Positions 1 through 8,948 of a stretch of 64,000 bases of DNA are shown in pieces. The position numbers were made by a program, and so were the translations under genes. Origin of the DNA: Pseudoxanthomonas sp. (lineage in GTDB: Bacteria; Pseudomonadota; Gammaproteobacteria; Xanthomonadales; Xanthomonadaceae); the NCBI RefSeq assembly GCF_027498035.1, contig NZ_CP114978.1, positions 3,534,001 to 3,598,000 on the forward strand, written 5' to 3'. The first letter of the stretch is position 1; the number at the start of each line of letters is the position of its first letter. The notes beneath the pieces were generated by a model. That model saw only the letters and a list, made by a program, of their open reading frames with translations. It did no database searches and was not told the origin of the DNA.

Positions 1-633
1 GCTGATGTGGCCGCCGCCACCACGTTCTACATCCCGTTGTTCAAGTCGGTGGCGCTGCCGCTGGCCGGCGTGGGCTTCATCGCGATTGCCTACTTCTGGA
101 TCGTCGGCTTCTCCAACGCGGTCAACCTGACCGATGGCCTGGATGGCCTGGCGATCATGCCGACGGTGATGGTGGCCTGCGCGCTCGGCGTGTTTGCCTA
201 TGCCTCGGGCAACGCGGTGTTCTCCAGCTACCTGCAGATCCCGCAGGTGCCGGGTGCCGGTGAGCTGGTGATCATCTGTACGGCCATTGCCGGTGCGGGC
301 CTGGGCTTCCTGTGGTTCAACACCTATCCGGCCATGGTCTTCATGGGCGACATCGGCGCGCTGGCGCTGGGCGCGGTGCTGGGCACCATCGCGGTGATCG
401 TGCGCCAGGAGCTGGTGCTGGTGATCATGGGCGGCGTGTTCGTCATCGAAACGCTCTCGGTGATGATCCAGGTCGCCTCGTTCAAGTTGACCGGAAAGCG
501 CGTCTTCCGCATGGCGCCGATCCACCACCATTTCGAACTCAAGGGCTGGCCGGAACCGCGCGTGATCGTGCGTTTCTGGATCATCTCCGTGATCCTCGTG
601 CTCGTCGGTTTGGCCACGTTGAAGGTGCGCTGA
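1..633 (+). CDS. mraY: Phospho-N-acetylmuramoyl-pentapeptide transferase (MraY), 5' end cut by window
   Basis: MraY transfers phospho-MurNAc-pentapeptide from UDP to undecaprenyl phosphate in the inner membrane, making lipid I. The frame is open from the first base, so only the C-terminal 210 residues are present, about 58% of a normal MraY of about 360. Seen: the NAVNLTDGLDGLA motif near residue 40, the magnesium-binding FMGDIGAL motif, the PIHHHFE histidine cluster near the C-terminus, and several hydrophobic segments matching the last membrane helices. Its stop codon shares one base with the ftsW start (TGATG), suggesting coupled translation. murD, which lies next in Escherichia coli, is missing here. 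The family assignment is secure. Confidence 0.97.
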   Translation, partial: ADVAAATTFYIPLFKSVALPLAGVGFIAIAYFWIVGFSNAVNLTDGLDGLAIMPTVMVACALGVFAYASGNAVFSSYLQIPQVPGAGELVIICTAIAGAGLGFLWFNTYPAMVFMGDIGALALGAVLGTIAVIVRQELVLVIMGGVFVIETLSVMIQVASFKLTGKRVFRMAPIHHHFELKGWPEPRVIVRFWIISVILVLVGLATLKVR

Positions 634-1937
634 TGAACGACTCCCGCAAGCAGGCCACGCGCCTGGAATCCATCGGTGGCCAATACGACTTCTGGCTGGG
701 CAGTGCGATTGCCGCACTGATCTCGGTCGGGATCGTGATGGTGGCCTCCAGTTCGATTGCCATGGCCAGCACGCCGTTCTATTACCTGGTCCGCCACATC
801 CTGTTCGTGGCGATGGGGCTCGGACTGGCCTGGGGCCTGATGCGGATGGAGCTCAAGACCATCGAGAAGTACAACCAGCTGCTGCTGCTCGGCTGCCTGG
901 TGCTGCTGCTGGTGGTGTTCGTGCCCGGCCTCGGCGTCAGGGTCAATGGCGCGCGGCGCTGGCTCAACCTGCTGGTGATCCGCTTCCAGACCGTGGAAGC
1001 GGTGAAGGTGCTCTACATCGTGTGGCTGGCCAGCTATCTGGTGCGTTTCCGCGACGAGGTCAACGCAACCTGGCCGGCGATGCTCAAGCCGCTGGGCGTG
1101 GCCGCCGCGCTGGTGGTGTTGCTGCTGCTGCAGCCGGACTTCGGTTCGTCCACGCTGTTGCTGGCGATCACCGCCGGCATGCTGGTGCTGGGCGGCGTCA
1201 ACCTGCCGCGCATGTTCACCCCGGTGTTGTTCGGCCTGGTCGGTCTGGTCGCGCTGGTGATCTTCGAGCCTTACCGCATGCGCCGCGTGACCTCGTTCCT
1301 GGATCCGTGGAAGGACCAGCTGGGCTCGGGCTACCAGCTGTCCAACGCGCTGATGGCGATCGGCCGCGGCGAGTGGACCGGCGTGGGCCTGGGTTCGTCG
1401 GTGCAGAAGCTCAACTACCTGCCCGAAGCGCATACCGACTTCATCTTCTCTGTGATCGGCGAGGAACTCGGCTTCGTCGGCGTCTGCGCCATCATTGGCC
1501 TGTACGCACTGCTGGTGGGTCGCGCCTGCTATGTCGGCTATCGCTGCGTCGAGATGCGTCGCCACTTCGCCGGTTACATCGCCTTCGGCATCGCCTTGTG
1601 GATCGGCATGCAGGCGTTCGTGTCGGTGGGCGTGAACCTGGGCATGCTGCCGACCAAAGGCCTGACCCTGCCGCTGATTTCCTCCGGTGGTTCGTCGGTG
1701 CTGATGACCCTGGCGGCGATGGGCCTGCTGTTGCGCGTGTCCTATGAACTGAGCCGCGCCGAGAAGCAGGTCGCGCTGCTGCGCGGTGAGGCGGTGGTCG
1801 TTCCGACGCCCGAAGCGAAGGAAGACACCAAGGCCCAGCGCCCCGCTGCACCGCAGCCTGCCGCGCCCAAGGCGCCGGCACGCGGCACCAGCCGCCTGAC
1901 CTCGCGCATCGAACCCACCTTCGAGAGGATCGGGTGA
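633..1937 (+). CDS. ftsW: Septal SEDS peptidoglycan glycosyltransferase FtsW
   Basis: FtsW is the polytopic SEDS glycosyltransferase that, with PBP3 (FtsI), polymerises lipid II at the division septum. The predicted protein is 434 residues with about ten hydrophobic segments starting near residue 20. Family motifs seen are LPEAHTDFIFSVIGEELGF, which contains the catalytic aspartate, and LPLISSGGSS near the end of the membrane domain. A hydrophilic C-terminal tail of about 60 residues, rich in alanine and proline, follows. The start is the ATG that overlaps the mraY stop; longer upstream frames only read antisense-like sequence through mraY. It overlaps murG by four bases (GTGA). It is told apart from RodA by its division-cluster position; a separate rodA lies at 50.8 kb. 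Confidence 0.96.
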   Translation: MNDSRKQATRLESIGGQYDFWLGSAIAALISVGIVMVASSSIAMASTPFYYLVRHILFVAMGLGLAWGLMRMELKTIEKYNQLLLLGCLVLLLVVFVPGLGVRVNGARRWLNLLVIRFQTVEAVKVLYIVWLASYLVRFRDEVNATWPAMLKPLGVAAALVVLLLLQPDFGSSTLLLAITAGMLVLGGVNLPRMFTPVLFGLVGLVALVIFEPYRMRRVTSFLDPWKDQLGSGYQLSNALMAIGRGEWTGVGLGSSVQKLNYLPEAHTDFIFSVIGEELGFVGVCAIIGLYALLVGRACYVGYRCVEMRRHFAGYIAFGIALWIGMQAFVSVGVNLGMLPTKGLTLPLISSGGSSVLMTLAAMGLLLRVSYELSRAEKQVALLRGEAVVVPTPEAKEDTKAQRPAAPQPAAPKAPARGTSRLTSRIEPTFERIG

Positions 1938-3007
1938 AGGCACAGGATGCTCCCGTGATGATCCTCGCTGGCGGCACTGGCGGGCATATCTTCCCCGCGC
2001 TGGCCGTGGCCAAGGTGCTGCGCGCGCGCAACGTGCCGGTCGTGTGGCTGGGCGCTGACGGGCAGATGGAAACGCGGCTGGTGCCGCAGCACGACATCCC
2101 GCTGGACACCATTGCGGTCAGGGGCCTGCGCGGCAAAGGCGCGCTGGCGTTGCTGGGCGCGCCGTTGCGCATCCTGTCAGCGGTCAAGGCGGCAGCCGGC
2201 GTGCTGCGCCAACGTGCACCGCGTGCGGTGATCAGCTTCGGTGGCTATGCCGCCGGTCCCGGTGGTCTGGCCGCCAGGCTGCAGGGCCGCCCGCTGCTCG
2301 TGCACGAGCAGAACCGCGCGCCCGGCATGACCAACAAGGCGCTGTCCAAGTTCGCCAGGCGCGTGCTGACCGGCTTCCCGGGCAGCTTCGCCACACGCGA
2401 GGAAGCGGTCGGCAACCCGGTGCGCGAGGAAATCGCCGCCATCGCCGCGCCGGACCAGCGCCTGGCTGGACGCGAAGGCCCGCTGCGTCTGCTGGTGCTG
2501 GGTGGCAGCCAGGGCGCGCGCGCCTTGAACACTGCCGTGCCACAGGCGTTGGCTGCATTGAAGCTGCCGGCCGAAGTGCGCCACCAGTGCGGCGAGAAAC
2601 TGCGTGCGGAGGCCGATGCGGCCTACGCACAGGCCGGCGTCAGCGCCAGCGTGGAGAGCTTCATCGCCGACATGGCACAGGCCTATGCCTGGGCCGATCT
2701 GGTGGTGTGCCGCGCCGGTGCTTCGACCCTGGCCGAACTGTGCGCCGCCGGCATCGGCAGCGTGCTGGTGCCGTTCGCCGCCGCGGTCGACGACCACCAG
2801 ACCAAGAACGCGCAGTACCTGGTCGAACACGGCGCCGCGGTGCTGTTGAAGCAGGACGACACCCTGGGCGTGCATTTGCAGCGCGTCCTGGCGGTGTTGT
2901 CGGCCGATGCGCCGCGCCGCCTGGAGATGGCCAACGCCGCGCGCCGCCTGGCGCGCCCTGATGCCGCTGAGCGCATCGCAGACATTATTTTGGAGGAGGC
3001 CGCATGA
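1934..3007 (+). CDS. murG: UDP-GlcNAc:lipid I N-acetylglucosaminyltransferase MurG
   Basis: MurG adds GlcNAc to lipid I on the inner face of the cytoplasmic membrane, making lipid II, the substrate of FtsW, RodA and the class A PBPs. The protein is 357 residues, normal for the family, with the glycosyltransferase-B fold. Seen: the N-terminal glycine loop GGTGGHIFPALA, HEQNRAPGMTNK in the acceptor domain, GGSQGARALN at the start of the donor domain, and the donor signature RAGASTLAELCAAG followed by the DDHQTKNAQYL sugar-contact segment. The start is GTG within the GTGA overlap with ftsW. Its stop overlaps the murC start (ATGA). Confidence 0.97.
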   Translation: MKAQDAPVMILAGGTGGHIFPALAVAKVLRARNVPVVWLGADGQMETRLVPQHDIPLDTIAVRGLRGKGALALLGAPLRILSAVKAAAGVLRQRAPRAVISFGGYAAGPGGLAARLQGRPLLVHEQNRAPGMTNKALSKFARRVLTGFPGSFATREEAVGNPVREEIAAIAAPDQRLAGREGPLRLLVLGGSQGARALNTAVPQALAALKLPAEVRHQCGEKLRAEADAAYAQAGVSASVESFIADMAQAYAWADLVVCRAGASTLAELCAAGIGSVLVPFAAAVDDHQTKNAQYLVEHGAAVLLKQDDTLGVHLQRVLAVLSADAPRRLEMANAARRLARPDAAERIADIILEEAA

Positions 3008-4455
3008 TTTCCGCGGCGCGTGAACGCCGGTTGCAGAACACCGGCGACTTGGCACAGGTGTTCCGCCGTGTGCATTTCGTCGGCATCGGCGGCTCGGGCA
3101 TGAGTGGCATCGCCGAGGTGCTGTGCACGCTCGGCTACGAGGTGTCCGGTTCGGATGCTTCGGAGAATGCCGCAACCAGGCGACTGGTGTCGCTGGGCGC
3201 GCGCGTGATGCGCGGCCACAACGCATCCAACGTGCTGGGGACCGATTGCGTGGTGGTGTCCAGCGCGATCAAGGCCGACAACCCGGAGCTGATGGAAGCG
3301 CGCAGCCAGCGCATTCCAATCGTGCCGCGCGCGATGATGCTGGCCGAGCTGATGCGCTTCCGCCGCGGCATCGCCGTGGCCGGCACGCACGGCAAGACCA
3401 CCACCACCAGCCTGACCGCGGCAGTGCTGAGCGAAGGTGGGCTGGACCCGACCTTCGTCATCGGCGGCCAGCTGCTCGCCGCGGGCGCCAACGCCAAGCT
3501 CGGCGATGGCCAGTGGCTGGTGGCCGAGGCCGACGAGAGCGACGGCAGCTTCCTGCGCCTGAGCCCGCTGATCGCGATCATCACCAACATCGATGCCGAT
3601 CACCTGGAGAACTACGGCAACGACTTCGCCCGCGTGCAGGCGGCGTTCGCCGAGTTCCTGCAGCGTCTGCCGTTCTACGGCCTGGCGGTGCTGTGCATCG
3701 ACGATCCGGAAGTGGCCGCGCTGGCTGCCGAAACCCCGCGCCATGTGATGACCTACGGCCTGTCGGACCACGCCGACATCCGTGCCGAGAACGTGGTGCA
3801 GGAAGGCGGCAAGATGCGCTTCACCCTGTGCCTGCCCGAGGACGTGTCGGTCAACGTGACCCTGGCGCTGCCGGGCATCCACAACGTGCTCAATGCGCTG
3901 GCCGCCGCCGCGGTTGGCTGGCAGCTCGGCGTGCAGCCGGGCACGATCGCCCGCGCGCTGGCCAACTTCTCCGGCATCGGTCGCCGCTTCAACGACCTGG
4001 GCGCGATCGCCACCGGTCGCGGCGCCACCGTGCAGCTGATCGACGACTACGGCCATCACCCGCGCGAACTGGCGGCGGTGTTCGCCGCCGCTCGTGGTGG
4101 CTGGCCGGACAAGCGCCTGGTCGTGGCGTTCCAGCCGCATCGCTACAGCCGCACGCGCGATCAGTTCGATGCGTTCGCCGCGGTGCTGAGCGAAGTCGAT
4201 GCGCTGGTGCTGAGCGAGGTCTATCCGGCCGGCGAGGCGCCGATTGCCGGTGCCGATGCCAAGTCGCTGGCTCGTGCCATCCGTGCGCGTGGCCGCAACG
4301 AGCCGGTCGTGGTCAGCACCGTGAACGATCTGCCGACCGTGTTGCCGGACGTGCTGCAGGACGGCGACCTGCTGTTGTTGATGGGCGCAGGCGATATCGG
4401 CCACGTGTCCCAGCACATCGCCGCCAAGGGCTTCACGGAGATCACCGGCGCATGA
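3004..4455 (+). CDS. murC: UDP-N-acetylmuramate--L-alanine ligase MurC
   Basis: MurC is the cytoplasmic ATP-dependent ligase that adds L-alanine to UDP-MurNAc, the first amino-acid step of the peptide stem. At 483 residues it matches the family. Seen: a Rossmann-like GIGGSGMSGIAEVL near residue 25, the Mur ligase P-loop AGTHGKTTTT with the catalytic lysine at residue 131, and EADESDGSFLRL, which holds metal and substrate contacts. The central and C-terminal Mur ligase domains follow without a break. The start overlaps the murG stop by four bases. This is the only Mur ligase in the window: no murD, murE or murF is seen. Confidence 0.97.
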   Translation: MISAARERRLQNTGDLAQVFRRVHFVGIGGSGMSGIAEVLCTLGYEVSGSDASENAATRRLVSLGARVMRGHNASNVLGTDCVVVSSAIKADNPELMEARSQRIPIVPRAMMLAELMRFRRGIAVAGTHGKTTTTSLTAAVLSEGGLDPTFVIGGQLLAAGANAKLGDGQWLVAEADESDGSFLRLSPLIAIITNIDADHLENYGNDFARVQAAFAEFLQRLPFYGLAVLCIDDPEVAALAAETPRHVMTYGLSDHADIRAENVVQEGGKMRFTLCLPEDVSVNVTLALPGIHNVLNALAAAAVGWQLGVQPGTIARALANFSGIGRRFNDLGAIATGRGATVQLIDDYGHHPRELAAVFAAARGGWPDKRLVVAFQPHRYSRTRDQFDAFAAVLSEVDALVLSEVYPAGEAPIAGADAKSLARAIRARGRNEPVVVSTVNDLPTVLPDVLQDGDLLLLMGAGDIGHVSQHIAAKGFTEITGA

Positions 4456-5429
4456 GCGTGATGGCGCAATTCCCGCCGCTGCGCAGCAACGATCCGGCCG
4501 TGTTCGGCCGCGTCGCCGTGTTGATGGGCGGGACTTCCAGCGAACGCGAGGTGTCGTTGAACTCCGGTGCCAACGTGCTGGAGGCATTGACTGCGCGCGG
4601 CGTTGCCGCCTTCGCGGTCGATGGCATTCCCGCGCTGGCCAGGCTGTTGGCGGAAGGCGGTTGCGACCGCGTCTTCAACGTCCTGCATGGCCATAACGGC
4701 GGCGGCGAGGACGGCATCGTCCAAGGACTGATGGAAGCCTTCGGCGTGCCGTACACCGGCTCGGACGTGCTCGGCTCGGCGCTGAGCATGGACAAGGTGC
4801 GCACCAAGCAGGTCTGGCTGTCGCTGGACCTGCCAACGCCGCGCTACGTGCGCCTGCCTTCGACCGCGCAAGCCGGCGACGTGCATGCCGCCGCGGCCAG
4901 GCTCGGCCTGCCCGTCATCGTCAAGCCGGCCAACGAAGGCTCCAGCGTCGGCGTCACCCGCGTGTTCGAAGACGCACAGCTGGATGAGGCCGTGGCCCTG
5001 GCCGCGCGCTACGACGGCGAGCTGCTGATGGAGCAGCTGGTGGTCGGTGATGAACTCACCGTCGCCATCGTCGGCCAGGCTGCGCTGCCGTCGATCCGGA
5101 TCGTGCCCAAGGGCGCCTGGTACGACTACAACGCCAAGTACATCGCCGAGGACACCCAATACCTGTGCCCCGGCCTGGATGGTGATGCCGAGGACGAAAT
5201 TCGCCGGATCGCGCTGGCCGCGTTCAACGCCGCCGGCTGCCGTGGCTGGGGCCGTGTGGACGTGATGCGCGATGGCAGCACCGGCGCGTTCTATCTGCTG
5301 GAAGTGAACACCGCGCCGGGCATGACCAGCCACTCGCTGGTGCCCAAGGCCGCGCGCCAGGCTGGGGTCGGCTTCGAAGAGCTGTGCTGGCGCATCCTGG
5401 AATCGACCCTGGAGACGCCCGCCGCATGA
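4452..5429 (+). CDS. ddlB: D-alanine--D-alanine ligase
   Basis: Ddl joins two D-alanines with ATP in the cytoplasm, supplying the terminal dipeptide of the cell-wall pentapeptide. The protein is 325 residues from the ATG that overlaps the murC stop. Domains in order are the N-terminal Ddl domain with VLMGGTSSEREVSLNSG near residue 20, then the ATP-grasp domain with KPANEGSSVGVTRV and the metal/product motif EVNTAPGMTSHSLVPK near the C-terminus. Position and length fit the DdlB form of division clusters rather than the stand-alone DdlA form. It overlaps ftsQ by four bases. Confidence 0.96.
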   Translation: MSVMAQFPPLRSNDPAVFGRVAVLMGGTSSEREVSLNSGANVLEALTARGVAAFAVDGIPALARLLAEGGCDRVFNVLHGHNGGGEDGIVQGLMEAFGVPYTGSDVLGSALSMDKVRTKQVWLSLDLPTPRYVRLPSTAQAGDVHAAAARLGLPVIVKPANEGSSVGVTRVFEDAQLDEAVALAARYDGELLMEQLVVGDELTVAIVGQAALPSIRIVPKGAWYDYNAKYIAEDTQYLCPGLDGDAEDEIRRIALAAFNAAGCRGWGRVDVMRDGSTGAFYLLEVNTAPGMTSHSLVPKAARQAGVGFEELCWRILESTLETPAA

Positions 5430-6229
5430 GCAACGTGCTGCGCGTGCTGACCTGGATCCTGGCGCTGGCCCTGGTCGCGCTGCCGGTCGTGGCCGTGTTC
5501 AACGGCTGGATCGGCGCCGAGCGCTGGCCGCTGACCAAGCTGCGCGTCGGTGGCGACATGCAGCGTGTGGATCCGGCCCAGCTGCGTGCCGTGGTCATGC
5601 CGTACGCACAGCGCGGCTTCTTCGCGGTCAAGCTGGTCGATGCGCAGGATGCGGTCGAGCGCCTGCCGTGGGTCGAGAGCGCGCAGGTGCGCAAGCGTTG
5701 GCCCGACGTGCTGGAAGTGATCATCGTCGAACACAAGCCGTTCGCGCGCTGGGGCAGTGATCGCCTGCTGTCGGTCGACGGCGCGCTGTTCCCCGTGCCC
5801 AAGAACGTCGATGCCAGCGCGCTGCCGCAGCTTGGCGGTCCCGATGGACAGGTCAAGGACGTGGTCGCGCTGTACAACGAATCGACCCAGCTGTTCGCGC
5901 CGATGGGCCTGAAGGTTGACGCGCTGGTGATGGACGCCCGTGGCAGCTGGTCGCTCAAGCTGGGCAATGGCCTGGACGTGGTGATCGGTCGCGCCGATGC
6001 ACGGCCGCGCCTGCTGCGCTTTTCGCGCCTGTTGCCGCGCCTGTTGGGTGATACCCGCGTACTGGCGCACGTGGACCTGCGTTACACCAACGGTTTCGCC
6101 CTGACCTGGGGCGGAACCAAGCCGGCTGCCAACGATGGCGCCGCACCCCCGACTTCTTCCAGCGCGGTTGCGCCGGCCCGCCAGGCCGCGCTGACCCCGC
6201 ACGCATCACAGCAGGCACTCCACGCATGA
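5426..6229 (+). CDS. ftsQ: Cell division protein FtsQ
   Basis: FtsQ is a bitopic inner-membrane divisome protein that links FtsK to the FtsB-FtsL complex. The 267-residue product has a short N-terminus, one membrane helix at about residues 5-27, a POTRA domain (LTKLRVGGDMQRVDPAQL onward), then the FtsQ/DivIB beta domain. It ends in a low-complexity Ala/Pro/Ser tail from about residue 235. Sequence conservation is modest, as usual for FtsQ, so the call rests on topology, the POTRA start and its position between ddlB and ftsA. Both flanking junctions are ATGA overlaps. Confidence 0.93.
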   Translation: MSNVLRVLTWILALALVALPVVAVFNGWIGAERWPLTKLRVGGDMQRVDPAQLRAVVMPYAQRGFFAVKLVDAQDAVERLPWVESAQVRKRWPDVLEVIIVEHKPFARWGSDRLLSVDGALFPVPKNVDASALPQLGGPDGQVKDVVALYNESTQLFAPMGLKVDALVMDARGSWSLKLGNGLDVVIGRADARPRLLRFSRLLPRLLGDTRVLAHVDLRYTNGFALTWGGTKPAANDGAAPPTSSSAVAPARQAALTPHASQQALHA

Positions 6230-7461
6230 ATCGCAAGGGCGACAAATCCCTGATCGTCGGACTGGACATCGGCACCTCCAAGGTGACGGCGCTGGTCGGT
6301 GAATATTCCCCCGGCAACCCGATCGAAGTGATCGGCATCGGCAGCCATGAGTCACGCGGCCTCAAGCGCGGCGTGGTGGTCGATATCGAATCGACCGTGC
6401 AGTCGATCCAGCGTGCGGTGGAAGAAGCCGAACTGATGGCCGGCTGCGAGATCCGTTCGGTCTATGCGTCTATTTCCGGCGCGCACGTGCAGTGCAAGAA
6501 CTCGCCCGGCATCGTGCCGATCCGCGATGGCGAGGTGACCTGGTCGGACCTGGATCGCGTCCTGGATGCGGCCAAGGCCGTGGCCATTCCGGCCGACCAG
6601 AAGATCCTGCACGCGATCCCGCGCGAATACGTGCTGGACGATTCGCAGGAAGGCATCCGCAATCCGGTTGGCATGACCGGCGTGCGCCTGGAAGTGCATG
6701 CGCACCTGGTGGTGTGCGCGCAGTCGGCCGCGGCCAACATCTCCAAGTGCGTGCAGCGCTGCGGCCTGCAGATCGACGACTTGATCCTGTCGTCGCTGGC
6801 TTCGTCGGTGGCCGTGCTGACCGCCGACGAACGCGAGCTGGGCGTGGTCCTGGTCGACATGGGCGCGGGCACCACCGACCTGGCCGTGTTCGTGCAGGGC
6901 GCGATCTGCCATACCGCAAGCCTGCCGATCGCCGGCGACCACGTCACCAACGACATCGCGCACATGCTGCGCACGCCGACCCCGGAAGCCGAGCAGATCA
7001 AGGTCCGCTACGCCTGTGCGCTTGCCCAACTGGCCACGGCCGAAGAAAGCATCCAGGTGCCGTCGGTGGGTGACCGTCCGCCGCGCCGCATGCCGCGTCA
7101 TGCGCTGGCGCAGGCGGTGCAGGGCCGCTACGAGGAAATCTTCGAGATGGTCCAGGCCGAACTGCGGCGTTCCGGCTTCGAGGAACTGGTCCGTGCCGGC
7201 ATGGTCCTGACCGGCGGCGCCTCGAAGATGGAAGGCGTGGTCGAGCTGGCCGAGGAAATGCTGCAGATGCCGGTACGCATCGGCATCCCGCAGCACGTCA
7301 CCGGCCTGGGCGAAGTGGTCGGCAACCCGGTGCACGCCACCGGCGTGGGCCTGCTGTTGATGGGCAGCCAGATCGAGCATCCGCGCCGTCCGTCCTTGCC
7401 CACGGGCAAGGCGGGTAGCTGGCTCAAGAAGCTGAAGAACTGGTACAGCGGCGAATTCTGA
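6226..7461 (+). CDS. ftsA: Cell division protein FtsA
   Basis: FtsA is the actin-like ATPase that tethers FtsZ filaments to the inner membrane and recruits later divisome proteins. At 411 residues it is close to other FtsA proteins. Seen: the phosphate-1 loop GLDIGTSKVTALVGE near the N-terminus, the subdomain 1C region unique to FtsA, VLVDMGAGTTDLAVF (phosphate 2), and VLTGGASKMEGVVELAEEM (adenosine motif). The C-terminus GSWLKKLKNWYSGEF is the membrane-binding amphipathic helix. It is the last member of the overlapping run; a 133-base gap separates it from ftsZ. Confidence 0.97.
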   Translation: MNRKGDKSLIVGLDIGTSKVTALVGEYSPGNPIEVIGIGSHESRGLKRGVVVDIESTVQSIQRAVEEAELMAGCEIRSVYASISGAHVQCKNSPGIVPIRDGEVTWSDLDRVLDAAKAVAIPADQKILHAIPREYVLDDSQEGIRNPVGMTGVRLEVHAHLVVCAQSAAANISKCVQRCGLQIDDLILSSLASSVAVLTADERELGVVLVDMGAGTTDLAVFVQGAICHTASLPIAGDHVTNDIAHMLRTPTPEAEQIKVRYACALAQLATAEESIQVPSVGDRPPRRMPRHALAQAVQGRYEEIFEMVQAELRRSGFEELVRAGMVLTGGASKMEGVVELAEEMLQMPVRIGIPQHVTGLGEVVGNPVHATGVGLLLMGSQIEHPRRPSLPTGKAGSWLKKLKNWYSGEF

Positions 7462-7594
7462 TTCGACGCGGCGAGGCATGACGCCGGTGCGAGGGCGCGC
7501 TGGCGTGAGGCGGGAGAGGGACACGGGATTTGAGCGTCACCCAGCGGTACTCAAAAAGAAAACACATACCCACATAAGAATGAGGACAACGGAC
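7462..7594 (+). promoter_or_regulatory. ftsA-ftsZ spacer with inverted repeat and ftsZ ribosome binding site
   Basis: This is the first non-overlapping junction of the cluster, so it probably carries ftsZ-specific control. An inverted repeat TTTGAG (7529-7534) / CTCAAA (7550-7555) with a 15-base loop is followed by an A-rich stretch. A GAGGA Shine-Dalgarno at 7582-7586 lies eight bases before the ATG at 7595 and decides that start over the upstream in-frame ATG at 7478. I cannot assign a promoter with confidence. The repeat could be an operator or an RNA hairpin. Confidence 0.45.
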
Positions 7595-8851
7595 ATGGCA
7601 CATTTCGAACTGGTTGAAACGATGGCTCCCAACGCGGTGATCAAGGTCATCGGCGTGGGCGGCGGCGGCGGCAATGCCGTGGCCCACATGGTCAGCAGCA
7701 GCGTGGACGGCGTGGAATTCATCACCGCCAACACCGATTCGCAGGCGATCAAGAACTGCGGCGCCAAGCAGCAGCTGCAGCTCGGCGGCAACGTCACCAA
7801 GGGCCTGGGTGCAGGCGCCAACCCGGAAGTCGGCCGCCAGGCTGCGCTGGAAGATCGCGACCGCATCATCGAGGCGCTGACCGGCGCGGACATGGTGTTC
7901 ATCACCGCCGGCATGGGCGGTGGCACCGGCACCGGCGCAGCCCCGGTCGTGGCCCAGCTGGCCAAGGAAATGGGCATCCTGACCGTGGCCGTGGTCACCA
8001 AGCCGTTCCCGTTCGAAGGTCGCCGCCGCATGCAGGTTGCGCTGAAGGGCATCGAAGAACTGTCCGCACATTGCGACTCGCTGATCACCATTCCGAACGA
8101 AAAGCTGATCACCGTGCTGGGCCGCAACGCCACCATGATCCAGGCCTTCCGCGCTGCCAACGACGTGCTGCTGGGCGCCGTGCAGGGCATCGCCGACCTG
8201 ATCGTGCGTCCGGGCCTGATCAACGTCGACTTTGCCGACGTGCGCACCGTGATGAGCGAAATGGGCCTGGCCATGATGGGCACCGGCGCCGCACGTGGCG
8301 ATGACCGCGCCCAGGCCGCCGCCGAAGCCGCGATCCAGAACCCGCTGCTGGACGATGTGAACCTGGCCGGCGCCAACGGCATCCTGGTCAACATCACTGC
8401 CGGTCCGGACTTCACCATGGCCGAATTCGACGAAGTCGGTCGCACCGTGGAAGGCTTCGCTTCGGAAGACGCCACCGTCGTGGTCGGCACCGTGCTCGAC
8501 CCGAACATGCAGGACGAAGTCCGCGTGACCGTGGTTGCCACCGGCCTGAACCGCGCCACCGTGCGCCAGCCGGTCCGCACCGGTGCCGACCTGGGCGGCT
8601 ACCAGCGTGAGCCGGTGCGTGCACCGATCAAGCTGGTCCGCGATGCCACCACCGGCATGCCGATCGACGCGGTGTCCCTGCCCAACACCGGCTTCAAGGC
8701 CGATCCGGTGATCGGTGCGACCCAGGGCCTGGGCTTGCGCCGCAACGCCGGCGAGCCCACCAGCAGCGCCCCGGCTGGCAACGCGCAGTCGGCCGAACTG
8801 CCGGACAACTACCTGGATATCCCTGCGTTCCTGCGTCGCCAGGCCGATTGA
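7595..8851 (+). CDS. ftsZ: Cell division protein FtsZ
   Basis: FtsZ is the tubulin-like GTPase whose filaments form the Z ring. The protein is 418 residues from the ATG with a good Shine-Dalgarno. Seen: the N-terminal GVGGGGGNAV nucleotide loop, the tubulin signature GGGTGTGAAPV near residue 107, the FsPFsFEGRRR-like segment KPFPFEGRRRMQ, and the T7-loop region. A variable linker of about 70 residues leads to the conserved C-terminal peptide DNYLDIPAFLRRQAD, which binds FtsA and ZipA. A strong terminator follows at about 8949, so lpxC needs its own promoter or readthrough. Confidence 0.98.
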   Translation: MAHFELVETMAPNAVIKVIGVGGGGGNAVAHMVSSSVDGVEFITANTDSQAIKNCGAKQQLQLGGNVTKGLGAGANPEVGRQAALEDRDRIIEALTGADMVFITAGMGGGTGTGAAPVVAQLAKEMGILTVAVVTKPFPFEGRRRMQVALKGIEELSAHCDSLITIPNEKLITVLGRNATMIQAFRAANDVLLGAVQGIADLIVRPGLINVDFADVRTVMSEMGLAMMGTGAARGDDRAQAAAEAAIQNPLLDDVNLAGANGILVNITAGPDFTMAEFDEVGRTVEGFASEDATVVVGTVLDPNMQDEVRVTVVATGLNRATVRQPVRTGADLGGYQREPVRAPIKLVRDATTGMPIDAVSLPNTGFKADPVIGATQGLGLRRNAGEPTSSAPAGNAQSAELPDNYLDIPAFLRRQAD

Positions 8852-8948
8852 TCGACCCGCCTGATGGTGCTGTGCGCCGCCTTGTCCGGGCGGCGAATGA
8901 CCTGAAGGCGGCAGCTGTCTCGCAGTCCCGTGTCACGTCCTTACTTTT

